DNA of 8,785 nt from Nitrospirota bacterium (lineage in GTDB: Bacteria > Nitrospinota > Nitrospinia > Nitrospinales > Nitrospinaceae), in contig JAUVMD010000037.1 in assembly GCA_030600405.1 (NCBI GenBank), positions 1 through 8,785 of the forward strand, in the 5' to 3' direction. The translations under genes and the position numbers were made by a program. Shown one piece after another: positions 4,361 to 8,785 of this stretch (its first letter is position 1; each line of letters opens with the position of its first letter). The notes beneath the pieces were generated by a model. That model made no database searches and was not told the DNA's origin. It was given only the letters and a program-made list of their open reading frames with translations.

Positions 4361-7300
4361 ATGATTCTCAAACAGCTCGAACTTGCCGGTTTCAAATCCT
4401 TCGTCGATACCACCCGCCTCGATTTCACCAACGGATTCACCGCCGTCGTCGGTCCCAACGGGTGCGGCAAAAGTAATATTTCGGACGCCATCCGCTGGGT
4501 CATCGGCGAGCAGAGTTCCAAATCCCTGCGCGGCACCCGCATCACCGATCTGATCTTCAATGGTTCCTCGTCCCGCAAGCCGGTCAACCGCACCGAAATT
4601 TCCCTGACCCTGAGCGAAGTGCCGGAAGGCCTGCGCGTGGCCAGTGTTCCCAACCTGGCGGATGAAATCAAAGTCACCCGTTGTTTCCACCGTTCCGGCG
4701 ACAGCGAATTTTATATCAACCAGATTCCCTGCCGGCTGAAAGACATCACCGATTTGTTTCTGGACATCGGCATTAGCCCCAAGGTGCTGACCGTCATTGA
4801 GCAGGGCCAAATTCAGGACATGATCACCTCCAAGCCGGAGGACCGCCGTATATGGATTGAAGAAGCTGCCGGAGTGCTGAAGTTCAAGGTCCGCAAGAAT
4901 GAAGCCCTGCGCAAGCTGGACCATTCGGGCCAGAACCTGGACCGGATTTCCGACATCGTGCAGGAGCTGGGGCGGCAGGTGGAATCCTTGAAGCGGCAGG
5001 CCGCCAAGGCGAAGCGCTATAAAAAATTCCAGGGGCAGATCAAGGAGTTATCGCTCGGTTTATTTTCGAAAAAAATCCGGGGCCTGAAAGTACAGTTCGA
5101 TGAATTGGAAGCAGCTTATCGGGAGAAGGTGGAGCAGAAAACGCAATGGGCCGCCCGGTCGTCGACGCTGGAGAACGAAATCAGCCGGATGAAAATTGAA
5201 ATCGACGAGCTGACCGCTGCCCTCAACCAGAAGCGCGAAACCCTGCATCAGTTGAAGGCGGAGATCAGCCATAGTGAGCACAATATCGAGTTGAGAAATT
5301 CCCAAATCCAGCAGGCGCAATCGGACATGGAAGCGGCGGCGCGGGAAATTCAGCAGATGCAGGACGAAATTGCATCCCACAGCGAGGAGCGGGAAACGCA
5401 CCGCAGTGAGTTGCAGGCCGCGGATGAAAAAATAGTTGTGCAGGAACTGGAATGTGAGGAAAAAACCCGGGAATGCGACCACAGCAAAAGCTTGATGCGG
5501 GAGTTGGAAAAGGAGCTTCAGGACCGGGAAAGCCGGGTGCTCGATTTATTGCACCACCTGTCCCAGGAAAAAAATTCGCTGACGGAGTTGGAAACCCGGC
5601 GGCAATTCCTCAATGACCGCAAGGAAAAACTGGCCCGCGAACTGGAGGAAACACGCGGGCAGTTGGAGTCGTCTCAAGCCGCGGTCGGCGAAGCCCGATC
5701 CCAACACGATCAAAAAGAGCGGGATCTGGAGACTCGCAAGCAGGAACATCTTCGGCTGGAGCAACAACTGAGCGAGTGTAAGGAGCGACTAAAGGATGGA
5801 GAAGAGAAGGCTCGCTCTGCCAAAGAGGCCTACCTGTCCAAGGCCTCGCTGTTGGGTTCCCTCAAGGAGTTGCGCAGCCAGTATGAAGGCTTCGGCCAGG
5901 GCGTGCGGTCTCTGATGAGCCAGAATTCCCGGCCCGATGGCTTGCGCGAGGTGGTGGTGGACGTCATTCAGACTCCCGCCGAATATGAAAAGGCGGTCGA
6001 AGCGGTACTGGGCGAAAAACTGCAGAGCATGATCGTCAATTCCTACTCGGACACTTTGGACGTCATTCGTTACATGAACGAACATCACTCCGGTCGCGGC
6101 TCGTTCATCCCGCTGAATCTAAAATCCATTCCCCTCAAGCCGGTGTTTTTGAATGGCGACCAGGGCGTAGTCGGCAAGCTGGCCGATCTGGTGGAGACCC
6201 GCGAAGAGTACAAATCTGTTTTTGAGCATCTGCTGAACAATGTGGTGCTGGTGCGCGATCTGGAAACCGCCCTCAAATTGCACGGCAATAACGAATTTGA
6301 GGGAACGGTGGTCACGCTCGACGGCGAGGTGATCGATGCGCAGGGACTGGTCACCGGCGGCCGGAACGGGGAAGATCCCGGCGGGTTGCTATCGCAGACC
6401 CGAGAAATGGAAGAGTTGGGCGGGCAGGTAGCGAACCTTCAAAAGGATCTGGAGCAGATTGAGGAAACTAACCGTAACGCAGAGAATAAGCTTTCGGCGG
6501 TGGAAGAAAGTCACCGGGACGCCGGGGTGTCGGTGCATCAGGTGGACATCGAACAAACGCAATGCCTGAACGATCTGGAGCAGGCCAAAAAAGAATTGGA
6601 ACGGTTGGAGCAAAAACGGTCTCACCTGGAAAACGAATTATCCTCGGGCGCGCGCGAGCTGGAGGAGTTGACACGGGGATTCGACACCCTGACCCACGAT
6701 ATCCGAACCAGCGAGGAAGAAAAAGGGCAGACCGAGGCGGTGGTCGAAGAGTTGCGCATTACGCTTCGGGAGCAACGCCAGGAAATTGAAGTGATGGCCG
6801 GGTGGATTAGTGAGGTGAATGTAAAAATTGCCTCCATGAAAGGCCAACGCGACAATGTGCGGTTGGAAATCAAACGGCTGGACCTGCAGGAAGAAAACCT
6901 GAACCAGCGCATCCGGCAACGCAGTGAAGACAGCCGTATCAATTCCGAAAGGATCGCCGAAAATCAAAAAGCGATTGCGGAGATCGAACAAAGCATCCTC
7001 GACAAGGTGAGAGAGAAGGATCGCTACTCCGGGGAAGTGGTTGGCGAGGAGGAGGGCCTGCGGGAAAAAGAAGAGACGCTGGAGGCCAAGGATCGCGAAA
7101 GCCGCGAGCTGAGCCACCAGATTCAGGAGATGACCGAGGAGGTTTCCGCAGTGGAATTGAAGCGCTCCGAGGTGAAAATCCAGATCAGTCACATTGAGGA
7201 CAAGGCCTTTGAGGATTTTAACGTCAGCCTGCAGGAAATGCTGAATCAGTACGACGGCGAAGTCGACGAGGAGGCGGTGACCGAGGAATTGAATCAACTG

Positions 7301-7912
7301 AAAGAAAAAGTCGCCAAACTTGGAGAAGTGAATCTGGCGGCGCTGTCTGAATATCAGCAAGCCAGCGAGCGTTTTACCTTTTTACAAAAGCAGCAGGAAG
7401 ATCTGGCAGACTCCATTCGTGCCTTGCACGAGGCGATCGAGAAAATCGACCAGACCACGCGCAAATTATTCAAGGAAACCTTCGAACAGGTGAACGCGCA
7501 TTTCCAGGACAATTTCACGCGCCTGTTCCTGGGCGGCAAGGCAGAGCTGTCCCTGAGCGACCCCGACAATATTCTGGAGTCGGGGATCGAGATCACCGCC
7601 AGCCCGCTGGGCAAAACCATGCACAACATCACCCTGCTCTCCGGCGGTGAAAAAACGATGACCGCCATTGCCCTCATGTTCGCCATCCTCAAAGTCCGGC
7701 CCAGCCCGTTCTGCCTGCTGGACGAAGTCGACGCGCCGCTGGACGAAGCCAACGTCATCCGCTTTCAGGAATTGCTGAAAGAAATGTCCGATAAAACCCA
7801 GTTCATCATCATCACCCACAACCAGAAAACCATGACCTTCGCCGACACCCTGTACGGCGTGACCATGGAAGAGCGCGGCGTCTCCAAAGTGGTCTCCGTC
7901 CACTTGAACTGA
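4361..7912 (+). CDS. smc: Chromosome segregation protein SMC
   Basis: SMC homodimerises through its hinge and, with ScpA and ScpB, forms the ATP-driven condensin that organises and segregates the bacterial chromosome. At 1183 residues it matches the usual bacterial length. The N-terminal head has Walker A GPNGCGKS (31-38), the Q-loop region EQGQI (147-151) and EEAAG (167-171). A first coiled coil (about 175-500), rich in Glu, Gln, Lys and Arg heptads, leads into the hinge (about 508-667: GFGQGV at 510, ending LVTGGRNG). The returning coiled coil runs to about 1030. The C-terminal head carries the ABC signature LLSGGEK (1092-1098), Walker B FCLLDEVDAPLDEAN (1117-1131), including the D-loop, and the H-loop ITHNQKTM (1151-1158). 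All catalytic motifs are intact. The ATG at 4361 has GGAG five bases upstream. No scpA or scpB lies in the window. It is transcribed divergently from the Spx/ArsC-like gene. Confidence 0.98.
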   Translation: MILKQLELAGFKSFVDTTRLDFTNGFTAVVGPNGCGKSNISDAIRWVIGEQSSKSLRGTRITDLIFNGSSSRKPVNRTEISLTLSEVPEGLRVASVPNLADEIKVTRCFHRSGDSEFYINQIPCRLKDITDLFLDIGISPKVLTVIEQGQIQDMITSKPEDRRIWIEEAAGVLKFKVRKNEALRKLDHSGQNLDRISDIVQELGRQVESLKRQAAKAKRYKKFQGQIKELSLGLFSKKIRGLKVQFDELEAAYREKVEQKTQWAARSSTLENEISRMKIEIDELTAALNQKRETLHQLKAEISHSEHNIELRNSQIQQAQSDMEAAAREIQQMQDEIASHSEERETHRSELQAADEKIVVQELECEEKTRECDHSKSLMRELEKELQDRESRVLDLLHHLSQEKNSLTELETRRQFLNDRKEKLARELEETRGQLESSQAAVGEARSQHDQKERDLETRKQEHLRLEQQLSECKERLKDGEEKARSAKEAYLSKASLLGSLKELRSQYEGFGQGVRSLMSQNSRPDGLREVVVDVIQTPAEYEKAVEAVLGEKLQSMIVNSYSDTLDVIRYMNEHHSGRGSFIPLNLKSIPLKPVFLNGDQGVVGKLADLVETREEYKSVFEHLLNNVVLVRDLETALKLHGNNEFEGTVVTLDGEVIDAQGLVTGGRNGEDPGGLLSQTREMEELGGQVANLQKDLEQIEETNRNAENKLSAVEESHRDAGVSVHQVDIEQTQCLNDLEQAKKELERLEQKRSHLENELSSGARELEELTRGFDTLTHDIRTSEEEKGQTEAVVEELRITLREQRQEIEVMAGWISEVNVKIASMKGQRDNVRLEIKRLDLQEENLNQRIRQRSEDSRINSERIAENQKAIAEIEQSILDKVREKDRYSGEVVGEEEGLREKEETLEAKDRESRELSHQIQEMTEEVSAVELKRSEVKIQISHIEDKAFEDFNVSLQEMLNQYDGEVDEEAVTEELNQLKEKVAKLGEVNLAALSEYQQASERFTFLQKQQEDLADSIRALHEAIEKIDQTTRKLFKETFEQVNAHFQDNFTRLFLGGKAELSLSDPDNILESGIEITASPLGKTMHNITLLSGGEKTMTAIALMFAILKVRPSPFCLLDEVDAPLDEANVIRFQELLKEMSDKTQFIIITHNQKTMTFADTLYGVTMEERGVSKVVSVHLN

Positions 7913-7982
7913 TCTAGCCTAACTGACCTGAAAAGAACCCAATCAGCTCCTTTTCCACGGTTTCCTCCATCTCATAGAATGC

Positions 7983-8019
7983 TATAATGCGCCTCATCCA
8001 CATCCCATTCTGGTGAGGC
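7983..8019 (+). promoter_or_regulatory. LRR gene -10 box, dyad and ribosome binding site
   Basis: A perfect TATAAT (7983-7988) lies 32 bases before the LRR gene's ATG; the best -35, TTTCCT (7961-7966, 16-base spacer), is weak. GCCTCA (7991-7996) and TGAGGC (8014-8019) form a perfect 6-bp inverted repeat with a 17-base spacer, and an extra CC/GG pair inside it. The right arm contains the Shine-Dalgarno sequence GGTGAGG (8012-8018). Transcription should begin near 7995, so the left arm would be mostly untranscribed. It is thus more likely a protein-binding dyad than an RNA hairpin hiding the ribosome binding site. Confidence 0.45.
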
Positions 8020-8020
8020 T

Positions 8021-8785
8021 ATGGCGGAAGCGAAAGACATCAACGACAGTCTGGAGTTTCTCCGGTATTTTGAAAAATACACGGAGTCGGAAGACTTGTT
8101 GAGTGTGGTTCAGCACAAGATGGAGCAAAACTCCGATGCGCTGGACCTGATCCGCCATGATTTGTCGGAAGACGATTGCAAACTGCTGGCCGACCTGGCC
8201 CCACTCGCGCGATTGAAGGTGCTCAATTTAAGGGAAACCAGCCTCACCACCGGCGGTCTGCAACATTTATGTGTGTCGCCTCATCTGACCGGTCTCGATG
8301 AATTCATCATCGACAACAACAATGTGGATGACGACGGGTTGTTCTTCATCTCCAAAGTCAAAACATTTGGCCAACTCAAAAAACTGAGTGTCGCCAGCAA
8401 CGAGATCGGTCCGGTGGGATTAAAAGCGCTAGCACTCAGCCAGACGTTGACCGGCCTCGAACATCTGGACGTGTCCTATAACCGGGTGGAGGCGATAGGG
8501 ATCCAGGCGCTGGCCGCCTCCGGTTTGGGATCGCGATTAAAAGAGTTGAATTTGACCGATACCGGCATCGGCGACGAGGGTCTCCAGAAAATCGCCGAAG
8601 GGTCACCGATGGAGCAATTGGAATCCCTGAACCTCTCGGACAATCACTTGACGGACCAGGGGATTGAAGCTTTGGCCCGCTCCGAGGTCTTCCCCAAATT
8701 AAAGAATCTCAACCTCAACAACAACCATGTGGAAGATGACGGGGTCTATGCCCTGGCCGAATCCAACCTGGGTGCTCAGCTGGAA
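8021..8785 (+). CDS. Leucine-rich repeat protein (RI-like), 5' part
   Basis: The frame is open for 255 codons from the ATG at 8021 to the right edge, with no stop, so the gene is incomplete. There is no signal peptide or membrane segment, so the protein should be cytoplasmic. Residues 1-60 are helical-looking and charged and were not recognised. From residue 63 on there are seven full leucine-rich repeats and the start of an eighth, of the form x-L-K-x-L-x-L-x-x-N-x-[ILV]-x-D-x-G-[LIV]-x-A-L-A. The first conserved Leu falls at 65, 92, 119, 146, 173, 200, 227 and 254, exactly 27 residues apart. This strand-plus-helix unit resembles ribonuclease-inhibitor/RanGAP-type LRRs, which make curved protein-binding surfaces; partner unknown. 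The start has GGTGAGG directly upstream and follows smc by 108 bases with its own -10 box. No terminator was recognised after smc, so read-through is possible. Confidence 0.85.
   Translation, partial: MAEAKDINDSLEFLRYFEKYTESEDLLSVVQHKMEQNSDALDLIRHDLSEDDCKLLADLAPLARLKVLNLRETSLTTGGLQHLCVSPHLTGLDEFIIDNNNVDDDGLFFISKVKTFGQLKKLSVASNEIGPVGLKALALSQTLTGLEHLDVSYNRVEAIGIQALAASGLGSRLKELNLTDTGIGDEGLQKIAEGSPMEQLESLNLSDNHLTDQGIEALARSEVFPKLKNLNLNNNHVEDDGVYALAESNLGAQLE
8213..8785 (+). repeat. 81-base coding periodicity (27-residue LRR units)
   Basis: Seven consecutive units of exactly 81 bases begin at the Leu codons at 8213, 8294, 8375, 8456, 8537, 8618 and 8699, with an eighth starting at 8780. The units are diverged at nucleotide level, unlike the near-identical acidic repeats of the TPR gene, so this array is old and held by structure. 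Confidence 0.8.

Noticed and set aside
4137..4364. Plus-strand 75-codon open frame ending in an ATGA overlap with the smc start
   Set aside because: The overlap looks like translational coupling, but the frame runs through the smc promoter and its dyad, lacks a nearby Shine-Dalgarno, and its product resembles nothing recognisable.
6638..7360. Minus-strand 240-codon frame within smc, plus several shorter ones in other frames
   Set aside because: The frame is antisense to the SMC coiled coil, whose Glu/Lys/Gln-rich codons produce Leu/Phe-rich open frames on the other strand. The plus-strand SMC is unmistakable.

Overview
This is an ordinary-looking bacterial chromosomal segment with two divergently oriented halves. 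Single-gene calls suggest a Gram-negative-type bacterium of medium GC: it has a canonical SMC rather than MukB, a secreted TPR protein with a Sec signal peptide, and Shine-Dalgarno starts of the GGAG type. The mix of a large Glu-rich TPR protein, a DUF4149-type membrane protein and an RI-like leucine-rich repeat protein would fit lineages such as Nitrospinota or the former Deltaproteobacteria. That placement is an impression, not something the sequence proves. No tRNA, rRNA, CRISPR array, insertion sequence or phage gene was seen.

Left half (1-4085), all on the minus strand. Reading in the direction of transcription: a small Spx/ArsC-family thioredoxin-fold protein (4085-3720); a 133-base gap carrying three compact hairpins; a CoA-pyrophosphatase-type Nudix hydrolase (3586-3032); a 161-base gap with a candidate promoter; a 638-residue secreted TPR protein with a 340-residue acidic repetitive tail (2870-954); pyrF, orotidine-5'-phosphate decarboxylase (943-206), 10 bases downstream; and the first 54 codons of a DUF4149/TMEM205-like membrane protein (164 to the left edge). 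The TPR gene, pyrF and the DUF4149 gene look like one operon.

Right half (4361-8785), on the plus strand: smc, the chromosome-organising ATPase, complete at 1183 residues and with its own promoter. It is followed after 108 bases by the 5' part of a cytoplasmic leucine-rich repeat gene with a strict 27-residue period, which runs off the right edge. The 275-base divergent region between the halves (4086-4360) holds candidate promoters for both directions and several inverted repeats.

The genes with known roles are housekeeping: pyrimidine synthesis, nucleotide and CoA hygiene, chromosome segregation. The unusual material is the TPR protein with its recently duplicated, wholly non-basic tail, the stop/start relay between it and pyrF, the hairpin cluster at 3636-3710, and the very regular LRR protein beside smc. 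Nothing here amounts to a demonstrably new multi-gene system.
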